DNA of 64,000 bases from Sabellastarte sp. h YS-2021 (GCA_964017235.1 OZ024928.1:84377566-84441565), one strand, 5' to 3'. Counted from the first letter of the stretch, positions 1-9,853 are shown. A program made the numbers and translations. The notes: a model not told the origin generated them from the letters alone.

Positions 1-315
1 CCAGGCTGGCCAGGGATGCCCTGGTTTTGGGACCTAGTGCAGCTCTCAACAGAGATCCCACTGTAACTCCCAGTGTCAACAACCCTACTCAAACAGTCCC
101 ACAAGCTGGTGTTCCACAACAACCCCCAGCACCTGAACCTCCACGCCTGGTGTCTAGGAGCGGACAACTCCAGGAACAAGGCTTCTCTGTGGAGGTGGCA
201 GAGAGAATTGCTGCCCCTCAGCGGTCATCAACAAGGACCATCTACAAATCAAAGTGGGCCCTATTTGAAAAATGGTGCAGAGAAAATTCGGTGGATTTCT
301 CCACTCCATCTGTGA
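1..315 (+). pseudogene. DIRS family A: C-terminus of RT-RNase H ORF (partial, stop-containing)
   Basis: Frame 1 from the window edge continues the C-terminal tail of a DIRS reverse transcriptase-RNase H protein. It reads PGWPGMPWFWDLVQLS, then stops at TAA 61-63, then resumes in the same frame to 315. The same tail (PGWPNMPWLWDLV) occurs in the better preserved copy near 21390-21420, and the downstream part aligns with residues before that ORF's end. It overlaps the recombinase ORF in another frame, as is usual for DIRS elements. The internal stop makes this copy non-coding for the full protein unless it is read through. The body of the protein lies left of the window. Confidence 0.8.
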
Positions 316-1316
316 AACAAATCTCAGATTTCTTCATGTATCTGTACCAAGACTTAAACAGGCGCCCCTCGACCATTGATGGTTACAGGACTGCAATCGT
401 TGACACTTTGGGCCCAACGGCCCAACATATTGCACACAATGCAGACCTTCATAGGTTACTCTCCAGTTTTCACAGGGATCGTCCTAAAAGTTCCAGAAAT
501 TTACCCAAGTGGAACCTTTCTGTTGTCCTTAACGAGCTCACCAAAGCACCATTTGAGCCCATGAAAGACTCAGACCTCAAACATCTTACTCTCAAAACTG
601 CTTTCTTGCTAGCCTTGGCCTCCGGCAAGCGCCACAGCGAAATCCATGCCTGGGTCGCTAACAAAGTAGCTAATTTAGGCCAATGGGAAAAGGTAGCCTT
701 GTTCCCTTCTTCTGATTTCATAGCCAAAAACCAACTAGCAAGAGAAGGTTCTCAAAGTGTGTCACCAGTGACTATTCCTGCTTTGACTACCATTGTAGAT
801 AGACAGTTTAAAGAAGACAGGACCCTGTGTCCCGTGCGGGCCCTGAGGTTTTATTTGGACCGAACTAAAGACCTGAGAGGGTCTCGTTCTCTCCTTTTCA
901 TCTCCTTTAAGAAAGGACATACCTCAGACATCAGACCCGCTACACTCTCTTCATGGTTGAAACAAACCATCTTACTTTGTTACAAACAAGCAGATCAACA
1001 AGCCTTGGACTTGGTCCAAGTCAAAGCGCATGACATCCGGGCCTTCACGGCCTCTAAGGCCTTTTACGGTGGGGTATCGGTGGACCAAATCATGCAAGCC
1101 TGTCACTGGAAAGCTCACAACACATTTACAAATTTTTACCTAAAAGACCTTACTTGGTCGGACACCGACAACAATTTGTACCTGGGACCCGTAGTGGCTG
1201 CACAACAAGTCCTAGATCCTTCCCCTCAGACCAGTTGTCCTCGGAAAGAAAAAAAGGGGGGGGGGGGGGGCACATCCGCTACAACCAAGTCTTCAGGAGT
1301 CATTCCCAGGATCTAG
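27..1316 (+). CDS. DIRS-type tyrosine recombinase (family A), uninterrupted
   Basis: A 429-residue reading frame with the full phage-integrase-type catalytic set, counting from nt 27: Arg202 in GKRHSEIHAW, Lys295/296 in SFKKG, His335 and Arg338 in HDIRAF, His360-Trp361 in ACHWKAH, and the nucleophile Tyr371 in NFYLKDL. An N-terminal SAM-like DNA-binding region lies at about residues 55-150 (YKSKWALFEKWC, TIDGYRTAI). DIRS retrotransposons use this enzyme instead of a DDE integrase to insert a circular DNA. The frame has no stop before nt 27 and no ATG near its start, so the true start is undetermined and may lie outside the window. The C-terminus runs into an A7-G15 homopolymer (1249-1270), which is prone to length change and may extend or alter the natural end. 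This is the only DIRS ORF here without internal breaks. Confidence 0.88.
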   Translation: MGPSAALNRDPTVTPSVNNPTQTVPQAGVPQQPPAPEPPRLVSRSGQLQEQGFSVEVAERIAAPQRSSTRTIYKSKWALFEKWCRENSVDFSTPSVKQISDFFMYLYQDLNRRPSTIDGYRTAIVDTLGPTAQHIAHNADLHRLLSSFHRDRPKSSRNLPKWNLSVVLNELTKAPFEPMKDSDLKHLTLKTAFLLALASGKRHSEIHAWVANKVANLGQWEKVALFPSSDFIAKNQLAREGSQSVSPVTIPALTTIVDRQFKEDRTLCPVRALRFYLDRTKDLRGSRSLLFISFKKGHTSDIRPATLSSWLKQTILLCYKQADQQALDLVQVKAHDIRAFTASKAFYGGVSVDQIMQACHWKAHNTFTNFYLKDLTWSDTDNNLYLGPVVAAQQVLDPSPQTSCPRKEKKGGGGGTSATTKSSGVIPRI

Positions 1317-2099
1317 GTATTCCTTTACCTTCAAGATGTTACGGGTAAGGTCATTTTATCCTTTAATTATCAAGTAATTTCTATTAAGGACTTATTTAGT
1401 TGTCATTAATCTCATATTCAGGTTTTTAAAAATTTTATGAGAGGCCCAACCACTGGGTTGGTCAGTCACACGTGAAGGGCCCTTTGGGACCCTTAGACCT
1501 CGAAGTGAGCACTGCTGCACTTCCGTCCTACAATCAAACATCTAGACAGTTTTAGCACTGTCTCTCATTTACTTAGGTTTTTGGCTCGTTACAGGCCTGG
1601 CTTTCGGGATCGGGGCACTGTAAATGGGACTCAGACTGGTATTTCTGGCACTATTCTATACTTTTAATTCAAAATCTTAGAAAAAAATTACATATCTTAC
1701 AGTCTCAGCTGTAATCCCGCCACCGGGCGGTTGAATTCAGCATTAAGTCCCACATGGTAAGCTATTGTAGCGTAATAAAATTGGAAATTTTAATTGCTTA
1801 AATGTAGCTTTTATAAGCTACAAGCTTACCATGTGGGACTTAGGAGAGTCCCACCCTGCCTCCCCGCTGTTTACAGCTGAGGGGTAGGTTTAAAAAATTT
1901 CAACGAGAAAGTAGGGCGATTGGTCAGAAGTTATCACGTGACGACAACTACCAGTATATCCGGTGGCTAACAAGAATGATCTTTTTTTCTAAGACGTTGG
2001 CCCCGGGTGTGGCAACCCGAGAACAGCATTAAGTCCCACATGGTAAGCTTGTAGCTTATAAAAGCTACATTTAAGTAATTAAAATTTCCAAATTAATCT
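1317..2099 (+). mobile_element. 3' end of DIRS family A with inverted-repeat (ITR/ICR) region
   Basis: Non-coding tail of the element. Segment 1781-1842 is the inverted complement of 2030-2091 over 62 bp with one mismatch. The motif TAAGTCCCACATGGTAAGCT also occurs as a direct copy at about 1744-1763. This matches the DIRS pattern of inverted termini plus an internal complementary region that templates circularisation. A decayed copy of the same terminus is found at about 19590-19640. The outer boundary near 2092-2099 is inferred from where similarity ends. Confidence 0.75.
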
Positions 2100-2990
2100 G
2101 TCTTCAAAATTTAAAGTATGTATTTTACTGGTAACTACTATCCTCTAACCAGAATCTAGCAATATTCATAATCACAATAGAATTACATAGTATTTTAAAC
2201 ATGCTAAGGAATTGTCAAACAGAAGGATCTACAATGACTATACTAAATAAACTACAAATCTTAAAGCTTTAATAAACTAAAGTTATACCACTTAAACAAA
2301 CTACATGTACTTACAGACATCAAACTTTCCACTTCAGATAAAGCCGAAGCTCTCTACACATCCTTTCCCACTGACTTCAAAAACCCAACTCCCTTTTCCA
2401 TGTATCCCAAATTCCTTCAACAATTTAATAATAAAAGAATTTTGACCTTCAACAATAACATCTAGTTCAATAATCCTAGGTCAAACCACCTTCAACATTA
2501 ATCAAGCAACATGGTTTAAACATCATTCACACTGACATGATTTCCCGACAAGTTTGCATAAAACACACTTTAACTTTGTATAAATACACACTATTATACA
2601 GTACATCATATATACCACTTTAAACAACTGATTGTGTTAAATAGAGTTTAAGAAAATATGATTATAATATTTATATTCATTTAAAGTGACTACATTACCA
2701 GAATAAGTGTGACCGGGATTTAACCTTAGGTCTTTATCAATATTAAATAACAATACTAGTCCCTCTATATATAAAACACATGATTCAGACAGTCATTTAT
2801 ACACAATGCTGCATTAATGTACTTTAAAGGTCACTGACAATACTGGACTATATACATCAATACACAACTAGAGAAACTTATAAAATCTTTAATTGGTAAA
2901 TATAACAAAAGTGGACAGACTTGTACACAGTGTAAAGAATGTCATGAACTGAGTGCACTGAACTGACAGAAGTCAAGTTTCTAGAGTCCA
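2100..2990. other. AT-rich sequence, no gene seen
   Basis: I see no coding signature, tandem array or recognisable element in this stretch. It is AT-rich and simple-looking. It may be intergenic DNA or very old repeat. Confidence 0.5.
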
Positions 2991-2994
2991 TTGA

Positions 2995-3145
2995 AAATAC
3001 ACAAACATAATTCAAATTGTAACAGTTGCACAACTACACCCCCTAAGCAATGTCCCTACCAAGTATCAACTTACTACCCCTTACGGTTTCTGAGATACAG
3101 CCCGGACAAACTTTTTCCCGCCACCCGTCCGCCCGCCCGTACTTT
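2995..3145 (+). repeat. Dispersed repeat R1 (fragment)
   Basis: Contains GTTGCACAACTACA, ATGTCCCTACCAAGTATCAA and AGCCCGGACAAAC, ending in a CCGCCCGCCCG tract. The same text recurs at 30880-31150 (with a full 3' end) and, inverted and more diverged, at about 8690-8960. It directly abuts the truncated 5' end of the MADF-BESS ORF and may be what removed its N-terminal part. Confidence 0.75.
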
Positions 3146-3169
3146 CTGCAGAACTGAAGATCAGGCCCT

Positions 3170-4000
3170 TTGATGTCAGAAGATGGTTTGAATCACAGAG
3201 AACGTGTTATGGCAAACTCTCTGCTACAATCTGGCCAAGCACCAAGGGAGATGACCAAGAGACAGTCCTGGGTCTACCAGCAGATGGGTTTCCTTAAAAC
3301 CCACATCAGACACAAGGGGGCCAGCAGAAGTTCTGGGTTCGAGGCCAGTCCCAACACCAGTAAGCAGGACGAATCGCGTCTATCTACTACTGATACAGAA
3401 CACCTTGAGTCCAGTGTCCTGAGGGAGAGTAGGAATCAACTTATGTTCACATCTACACCAGTTTCAACAGACTCCAAGATACTCGAGCACTTTGACCAGA
3501 TGAGGACACTCATCTCAGGTTTCCTGCAGCAGAATTCAGACAGGCAGCCCTTCTTTGACTATGTGGCATCAGAGGCTGAAAAGATGACCCCGGAGGAGTT
3601 TGAGGACCTCAAGGGCAGAATGTTTAGAGACATTGAAACCATTAAAAGCAAGCGTAGACATCAACCACTACGAAGAAGATCAGCCACTTTTACCACGGAG
3701 TCCCAGAGGGTCGACATACTGCCAACAATCACTCAACAGGCGTCTAGTTCCACTCAAGCCGCAGCTAGCAGCAGTTATGTCTACTACACACCCAGCCCCA
3801 TTGGCTTTGGAAACCCTACATCAGTTCTAACAGTACAGGATGAGGGCAGTAGACACAACCTAAGTGGAATACTAAGTCAACTACCAGATCTGACATCAAC
3901 ACAGATCATTGACCAGCCTCAGCAGCAGCAGCAGCAGCAGCTGCAACTCTTCACTATCACCACTACAGTACCGCCTCAACAGCAGCAGCCTCCTCAGTAG
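3170..4000 (+). CDS. MADF-BESS-like DNA-binding protein, 5'-truncated (possible PIF/Harbinger partner or domesticated regulator)
   Basis: The ATG is probably at 3173; an in-frame TGA at 3155-3157 blocks extension upstream. Residues 33-48 (SWVYQQMGFLKTHI) look like the C-terminal end of a MADF (Myb/SANT-like) domain, whose first helices are missing. Residues 126-158 (QPFFDYVASEAEKMTPEE and following) resemble a BESS-type protein-interaction motif. A Ser/Thr-rich linker and a polyglutamine run (251-257) close the protein. MADF/Myb-like proteins are the usual second protein of PIF/Harbinger elements, where they help nuclear import and DNA binding of the transposase. A Harbinger transposase relic lies 3 kb away on the opposite strand, but joint origin is unproven. 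A histone-type stem-loop begins 35 nt after the stop codon. The missing N-terminus could also sit in an upstream exon. Confidence 0.6.
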   Translation: MMSEDGLNHRERVMANSLLQSGQAPREMTKRQSWVYQQMGFLKTHIRHKGASRSSGFEASPNTSKQDESRLSTTDTEHLESSVLRESRNQLMFTSTPVSTDSKILEHFDQMRTLISGFLQQNSDRQPFFDYVASEAEKMTPEEFEDLKGRMFRDIETIKSKRRHQPLRRRSATFTTESQRVDILPTITQQASSSTQAAASSSYVYYTPSPIGFGNPTSVLTVQDEGSRHNLSGILSQLPDLTSTQIIDQPQQQQQQQLQLFTITTTVPPQQQQPPQ

Positions 4001-4034
4001 CCATCCAGTCAGGGTGGGTCTTTGACCTGCCGTC

Positions 4035-4055
4035 GGCCCTTTTCAGGGCCACCCA
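4035..4055 (+). promoter_or_regulatory. Histone-type mRNA 3' stem-loop (SLBP site)
   Basis: GGCCCT-TTTC-AGGGCC followed by ACCCA: a 6-bp stem, the UUUC tetraloop and the canonical 3' flank of metazoan replication-dependent histone mRNAs. A purine-rich AACTAGAAGAA at about 4070 sits where a histone downstream (U7 snRNA) element would be. No histone coding sequence precedes it; the upstream ORF is the MADF-BESS protein ending at 4000. It may be a relic of a lost histone gene or a borrowed 3' end. Confidence 0.7.
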
Positions 4056-4189
4056 AATATTCCAAAAACAACTAGAAGAATGTTTTTGCTGACAAAAATG
4101 AAGCGGCCCTGATGAAAAAGAAGTCACCCATAAAAGATGTCAACTTATGCATCATAAGCAATAGAAACTGTGATCTTTATTGCATTGTG

Positions 4190-5320
4190 TATGTTACTTG
4201 TCCCTATTTTCATCTTTAATAAGTGTGCACAATTAAAGTGAGGTCAGCTGAACAATACAATAGCTGGAGATTAAAAACTCCATAATTTCACTGCAAGATG
4301 GCCATAACTTCATTCATATTGGGACTTTAAGGTGACCATAAAATAAGAATGTCCCTTTTCTCATCCTTTATAAGCGCATAAAGTTTAGCTCAGGTCAGTT
4401 GAACAATAAGATAGCTGGAGGCTGAAACTTCCTTTTTCACTGTAAGGTTACCATAACTTCATTCATATTGCGACTTTAAGGTGACCATAATATGAGAATG
4501 TCCCTTCAATATCAATATATGTTAGATATGGAAAAAGAAAGGAGCCAGATGGCTTTATTCAAATGTTATGACTTTAGGGGGGCCAAAATTATATTAACAG
4601 TTTAAGGTCACCCTAAAGTCAGGATAACCCTTTGGTTTGCCATCCTTTATAGGTGTGCAAAGTTTAACTGAGGTCAGTCGAACAATAAGATACTTGGAGG
4701 CTGAAAACCCCCTCATTTCACTTTAAGGTGGCTACAACTCCATTCATACCGAGAGTTTAAGGTGACCATAAGTATTCTTTTTATCTAGTTTAATACCAGT
4801 GATAATTTCGATATAAAAAAATGGAAAAAGAAAGGAGCCAGAGGATTTTCTTCCAATTTGATGACTTTAAGCAGGCCATATGTCCATTAACATTTTGAGT
4901 TTAAGGTCACCATAAAGTCAGGATATTTCTTTGGCAAATCTTAATATATGTGCCAAGTTTGGTTGAAAAAAAGTGAAAAACTAAGTGAACTGGAGGGCTA
5001 AAACCCCCTTTTTTGACATTAAGGTGACCTTAAGATTGCAGATACAGGGCTAAAACTTTGGCATGTGAAAGATTATCAAAAAGTAGCTGAATAAGTTATT
5101 CCAACAAAACGCCGAAATCCGGATCATTTTTGAGATACAGACCAAGTACCCATTTTAAAAAAATTTACGAAAATAAAATGCCTTCCATTTAGGCATCTAT
5201 GGTCCGATTGATGAGAAAATCCTTTCCGACCTTGGAAATTTGGTCTAGAATGTACCTAATAAATTTTATATCATAGGTGTGTGTGGTTTTTTCCGAAACG
5301 CAATGACGGGGTGTTTGGGA
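4190..5320. repeat. Degenerate tandem repeat R2 (AAGGTGACCATAA motifs)
   Basis: Diverged units of very roughly 170 bp share the order AAGTTTARCTSAGGTCAG, GAACAATAAGATA, GGAGGCTGAAA, then TTTAAGGTGACCATAA. Units can be followed near 4210, 4380, 4650 and 4900. The same vocabulary occurs at 57780-57960 and 59910-60010, so this is an old copy of the element annotated at 57780-60128. Confidence 0.65.
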
Positions 5321-5560
5321 GTTATGCTTAAGGTTACCTTAAGTAAAGTTTAAGGTCTGCGCAAAGTATCCCAAAAAATTTTCCCCCCCCTATAGTTTTA
5401 AAGAAAGATACGAAGGAAAGAAATATTTGAAAGGCTAAGAAGTTATTCAAGGGAGACCATAATCCTGCGGCGGCGGCGGTGATCAGTCGAACTTCGGTGA
5501 AAACAAATAAGCATCCCTGACGGGCCACTTAATTATTAAGCTGTATTCTATTAAAAATCC
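5320..5560 (-). repeat. Dispersed repeat R3, GC-rich head (inverted copy)
   Basis: The reverse complement reads GATGCTTATTTGTTTTCACC, a GCCGCC trinucleotide run, then GGATTATGGTC and a GAATAAC block. Related plus-strand copies lie at 29255-29490 and 30325-30480, and the TGCTTATTTGTTTTCAC core recurs at about 19656. Confidence 0.65.
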
Positions 5561-6225
5561 CCTCCCAAAACATAACAGTTCAGTACAAATACTTATCACA
5601 AGAAAAAAAAAAGTCCAACACCCACACCACCCCCAAACATGAAACAAATAACCCATGGTACTACACATAATAAAAAAGGCCACATAAAAATAAGTTTAAA
5701 AAAAATTCTCCCAATATGGCCAATAAATAGCCCATTTATAGTTTAAAATCCATGGGATAGGTTAAAATCTTTAATGAAAAAGTCCAACACTTGCACCATC
5801 CCCTAGAGTTAATAGGCATTATGACATAGCTACCAACCAACAAACACACAAACCCAATACCAAACCTAACCCCCCACTAAGAAACACACAAACCCAGCAC
5901 CAAATCCAACCCCCAACTTACAATCACATAAACCCAATAGCCAACATAACCCCCCCCCCCAACCAAGAAACAGACAAACCCCAAATCAAACAGAACCCAA
6001 AACAAAGAACTGAAAACTATTTTGCAAACATAACCCACCATTATTGTAAAAGGAACCACTTTGGTGGTTATATTTTCCAAACAATCTTGAAGTGGAGTAA
6101 AAAAAATAAAATTTTAAGATATTCAGTAAAGGAAATAATTTCAGTGAAATATAAGTCTACATTGCATACCATTTAGCAAGTTATGTTTGCCATTGGTTTT
6201 TTTTTAAGGAGAATTATGTTTAGGA
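5560..6225. repeat. AC-rich low-complexity block
   Basis: Loosely repeated AACACACAAACCCA / AAACCCAATA / AACCCCCC phrases at about 5815-6010, with flanking AT-rich sequence. No gene is seen; the minus-strand frames open here follow from C-rich composition. Confidence 0.5.
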
Positions 6226-6838
6226 TTGGGTTTGTCTGTTTTTCAGTGGTTTGATTTTTGTTGTGCATGGTGTTTGTCTATTCGTCAGTGGGGTGACTTC
6301 TGTAAGTCGTTGGGTTTGTCTGTTTGTCAGTGGGATGAGTTCTGTCGTGCATTGTGTTTGTCTGTTCGTCAGTGGGGTGACTTCTGTAAGGCGTTGGGTT
6401 TGTCTGTTTTTCAGTGGTTTGAATTTTGTTGTGCATTGTGTTTGTCTGTTCGTCAGTGGGGTGACTTCTGTAAGGCGTTGGGTTTGTCTGTTTTTCAGTG
6501 GTTTGAATTTTGTTGTGCATTGTGTTTGTCTGTTCGTCAGTGGGGTGACTTCTGTAAGGCGTTGGGTTTGTCTGTTTTTCAGTGGTTTGAATTTTGTTGT
6601 GCATTGTGTTTGTCTGTTCGTCAGTGGGGTGACTTCTGTAAGGCGTTGGGTTTGTCTGTTTTTCAGTGGTTTGAATTTTGTTGTGCATTGTGTTTCTCTG
6701 TTCGTCAGTGGGGTGACTTCTGTAAGGCGTTGGGTTTGTCTGTTTTTCAGTGGTTTGAATTTTGTTGTGCATTGTGTTTGTCTGTTCATCAGTGGGGTGA
6801 CTTCTGTAAGGCATTGGGTTTGTCTGTTGGATGGGTGA
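6226..6838. repeat. Minisatellite, 84-bp unit built from two 42-bp half-units
   Basis: About seven copies of an 84-bp period. Each period is a pair of diverged 42-bp halves, one with TTTTTCAGTGGTTTGA and one with GTTCGTCAGTGGGGTGA. Because 84 is a multiple of 3 and the unit lacks stops, at least four frames on both strands stay open across the array. They read as 14-residue repeats, for example LCLSVRQWGDFCKA. I treat these frames as by-products rather than genes. Confidence 0.85.
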
Positions 6839-7092
6839 CTAGTGTTGGGAAATGGTTGTGATCTTTGGAAGAAGCACAGCTTATTAATTGTTTTTGGAAT
6901 ATTTGGTAGTCCTTAAAAGGACTGGTTATTAGTCCTGAAAAGGACTGATTACTGCAGCAGGAGTTATATTCTGCCATCTTGCCAGGCCACTGCTCCCTCA
7001 TTATTGAAGTAGTCCTTGAGGTAGTCCCTCTGTCTTTTGGCTTCTCTAGCAGGGTTTCTGTCTGGACCACCACCAGCAGCACCACCAATCAA
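6839..7092. other. 3' flank of Harbinger transposase relic
   Basis: Short stretch between the 84-bp minisatellite and the end of the transposase relic. It contains an AGGACTGGTTATTAGTCCT-like inverted repeat at about 6917-6935 and the direct repeat GTAGTCCTTGAG / GTAGTCCCTC. It is probably the 3' untranslated part of the Harbinger element. No terminal repeat could be fixed. Confidence 0.35.
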
Positions 7093-8205
7093 TCAATAAT
7101 CACCAGGCACATCATCATCATCAGGCTCTTGACCACCATGTTGACCTTGATACTGGCTTCTCAGTATGTTGTGCAGAACCACACAGGTAAATACCACTTC
7201 TCTGACTGTTTCTGGGGGAAGTTCAATGGTGGTCCTCATCACCCTGAATCTTGAGACCAGGATGCCAAAAGCGTTTTCAACAACTCTCCTGCCCCTTGAT
7301 ATTCTGTAGTTGGCAATCCTTTCCTTTCTGGTTAACATCCTTCTACCATAGGGTTTCATGAGCCAGGTCTTCACTGCAAAGGCATCATCTGCCAGAATGA
7401 AGTAGGGGACATCTTGACCACCCTGGGTTATAGGTGCTGGGTCAGGGAAGCCTATCTTGCCATCCTCAATCCTCCTCTTAAGCTGAGAGGCATTAAATAT
7501 CTGGGCATCTGAGCAAGATCCAGCTGTACCAGCATCCACCCATCTAAACTTATACTGTCCATCTACCAGGGCCAACATTACAATGGAAAAGAACCCCTTG
7601 TAGTTGTGGAACAGGGCTCCAGTGTTCTTGGGTTTCTTCACGGCCACATGTTTTCCATCAAGGGCTCCCAGGGCATGTAGAATATTCCATCTGATCCTGA
7701 ATTCCCTCTCCAGTTCTTTCCACTCATCTGGAGTAGTGGGACATCTGAGGTGCTCCCTGCTGAACTCATCCTGGATGGCCCTGCAGACTTGGAGATGGTG
7801 GATCTGCCAACCCTGAACTGACAGGATTATGATGTGTAGGACTCTCCAGTGGCCAGATATCTGAGGATGAGGGCTAACTTCTCACCAACCGTACTGATTT
7901 GGAGCTCTGTAGTTGGTGGCCTGCCTGGCTAGACGTGGTTTCAGTCTTGTCTTGGCATATAATTCACCCATAATGTTGTGGTAGGCCCCCCTCTCCTATC
8001 TCTGTAGTAGCCATGGCCTGACCCACATGTTGTGCCTTCTTCTAGGTCTCTGTATGGGCACGAGTGGTGGTGGTATTTGAGGTGCTGGTGGTGGTGGTTG
8101 CTGTGGTCGATGTAGAAATAGGAAATACATCATTATTTGTAACTGAATAAAAACCAAAAAAGCCCTAAGTTGTTGTTGAAGCTGTCTTCCATTAAAATGT
8201 GGCAT
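7093..8205 (-). pseudogene. PIF/Harbinger (HARBI1-like) DDE transposase, broken
   Basis: Read right to left. The first block (8205 to 7996) ends in RRRHNMWVRPWLLQR, a typical HARBI1 N-terminus, and stops at TAG (7996-7998). The frame continues through GAYHNIMGEL to about 7885, then shifts. The helix-turn-helix block (EKLALILRYLATG, VGRSTISK) has a TAA at 7827-7829 and a 1-base deletion near 7788. From about 7787 to 7093 the frame is open and holds the DDE_4 nuclease with Asp in FRWVDAG, Asp in ILADDAF and Glu in RRVVENAFG. Total about 370 codons, close to the family's usual size. HARBI1 enzymes cut and paste DNA with 3-bp target duplications. With two stops and two shifts it cannot make the enzyme. 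Counting only the last 184 codons would miss the N-terminal half. Confidence 0.88.
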
Positions 8206-8680
8206 CCTGCGTGTGTTCCCAGAAAAGTAATGATCATTAGATCGCCGATTTTATATATATATACCCAGAAAATCCAGCAAATTTTAAAAACAAGAATCAG
8301 CGATCATGGTCTGGGGAAGACTGAGAAGGCCTGAGGACGCCGGGACCATGTTGTGGGTTCGGGGCTTAATCCCAAGAGGCCTGAGGCATCCTGGGACCCA
8401 GTCGATATGTGTACGACTGGATCGTGGTTCAAACCGACCAGAAAAAGGGCTTAATTGGTTCTTAGTCGCAGACCAGTCGGGGACTGTCTGGGGCTGCCTG
8501 GGGCCTCTTGAGGCTTCCTGAGACCGATCTGTACTTAATCCCAGACTTCAATACTGATCCAGTATTCCCGCCCATTTTTGCTTTTTTTTCACCAACTGTC
8601 CACGATTAAGGGTCACCAACAGGATCGGGGCTTAATCCTTTGGTGGAACAGGGGCATTAGATTGAAAAAAATATTGTTTG
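8206..8680. other. Flank of Harbinger relic with GGCTTAATCC repeats
   Basis: The non-coding 5' side of the transposase contains repeated GGGCTTAATCC / AGGCCTGAGG / TCCTGGGACC blocks between 8325 and 8640. It looks like a diverged duplicated segment. No terminal inverted repeat could be matched to the other side. Confidence 0.35.
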
Positions 8681-8689
8681 GACTATCTA

Positions 8690-8960
8690 TCTGAAACCGT
8701 GAGGTGTAGGAAGTTGATACTTGGTGTGCACATTAGGTAGGGAGTGTAGGTGTGAAATGTCATGATGTGACCTTGAGTTGCCTTTTGACCTTTAGGTAAT
8801 GACCTTGACTGTTAAAATGTTGTCTGGGTTATATCTTGGAAACTGTACAGCATAGGAAGTTGATACTTGGTTGGGAAATTGGTTAGAGGGTGTAGGTGTG
8901 CAAGGTCATAATGTGAACTTGATTTCACATCTGACCTTGCCTTAGTGACCATGACCCTTA
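8690..8960 (-). repeat. Dispersed repeat R1 (inverted, two diverged units)
   Basis: The reverse complement carries the same TATCAACTTCCTACACC and AAGGTCA-rich text as 30880-31110, in two units about 140 bp apart (GTAGGAAGTTGATACTTGG at 8707 and ATAGGAAGTTGATACTTGG at 8853). Confidence 0.7.
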
Positions 8961-9060
8961 AAACTTTTTCCAGGCCATATCTTAATTAGTAGGTTGAAAA
9001 TACAGAAGCTCATGGATGACCAATTATCAATGTCCTTGAGGTTCTTTAGCCTGCCACTAG

Positions 9061-9290
9061 TTTATTTATTTATTTGGGGTTTTACGTCACTTTCAACACT
9101 GTACAGGTCATATCATAACCGGTAGTTGGAAGGGCAGAGGAAACCAGTACATACAGTTCGTTAGTATTCTGTACTGTAAACTGCCAACCAACGGCAAGCA
9201 ACTACCAGCTTTACCACTTCAGGCCATGACGGGGATCGAACCCCGGCCTCAGAGGTGGGAGGTATTACCACTCTGCCACCGTGGCCCCAT
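9061..9290 (-). mobile_element. tRNA-derived SINE with target-site duplication
   Basis: On the minus strand: a tRNA-like head with A box at 9268-9278 (TGGCAGAGTGG) and B box at 9232-9242 (GGTTCGATCCC), then a body ending GTTGAAAGTGACGTAAAACCCC and an AAATAAATAAATAAA tail. Flanking copies of TAGCCTGCCA...ACTAG at 9047-9060 and 9292-9309 are a slightly edited target duplication. The tail phrase is typical of SINEs I associate with molluscs and other marine invertebrates. Confidence 0.85.
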
Positions 9291-9429
9291 CTAGCCTGCC
9301 ATGCACTAGGGATAGGAGACAATGACAGAAAACTGCCAATTTAGGTGGTCATCCGAGCCACTATATTTCTGCCTGTGTTTGAACAGAAGTCCTCTGTGTC
9401 CCTAGGTGAGTGTGTTACCCACTAGGCCA

Positions 9430-9851
9430 CAGTAGCAGATAGCCACATGGAATATACCAGTTACTAACTTGAATATACAAGTTAATAACTTAATTGAATA
9501 TACCAGTATGCTAACTGGAATACATGAGTTAACTAACTGGAATATACAAGCTACTAAGTTGAATATACCAGTATGAGTTATTAACTTGAGTATACCAGTA
9601 AGCTAACTGGAATCAAAGAGTTATTAACTTGAATATATCAGTTAGCTAACTGAAAGATACCAATTACTAACTTGAATATATCAGTTAGCTAACTGAAATA
9701 TACGAGTTACTGACTAGAATATATAGGAAGGTTATTGAAATATAAAAGTTACTGAGTTGAATATACCAGTTGGCTTACTGAAGTAGATGAGTTAATAACT
9801 GGAATATGCAAGTTAGTAACTTGAATATACCAGGCTGTTAACTGGAATACA
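9430..9851. repeat. AT-rich minisatellite, block 1 (GTTAGCTAACTGGAATATACAA type)
   Basis: Degenerate units of about 20-30 bp alternate TTAGCTAACTGGAATATAC and TTACTAACTTGAATATACCA. The same array resumes at 10337-10617 and 11820-12215, so it was one array later split by a MITE and a Helentron-like element. Confidence 0.75.
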
Positions 9852-9853
9852 TA

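Noticed and set aside
6220-6861. 178-211-codon ORFs at the 84-bp minisatellite
   Set aside because: Four overlapping frames are open at once, which is expected for a stop-free 84-bp period and not evidence of a gene.
9232-9290. Possible tRNA gene
   Set aside because: A and B boxes are present but the body, A-rich tail and target duplication show it is a SINE head.
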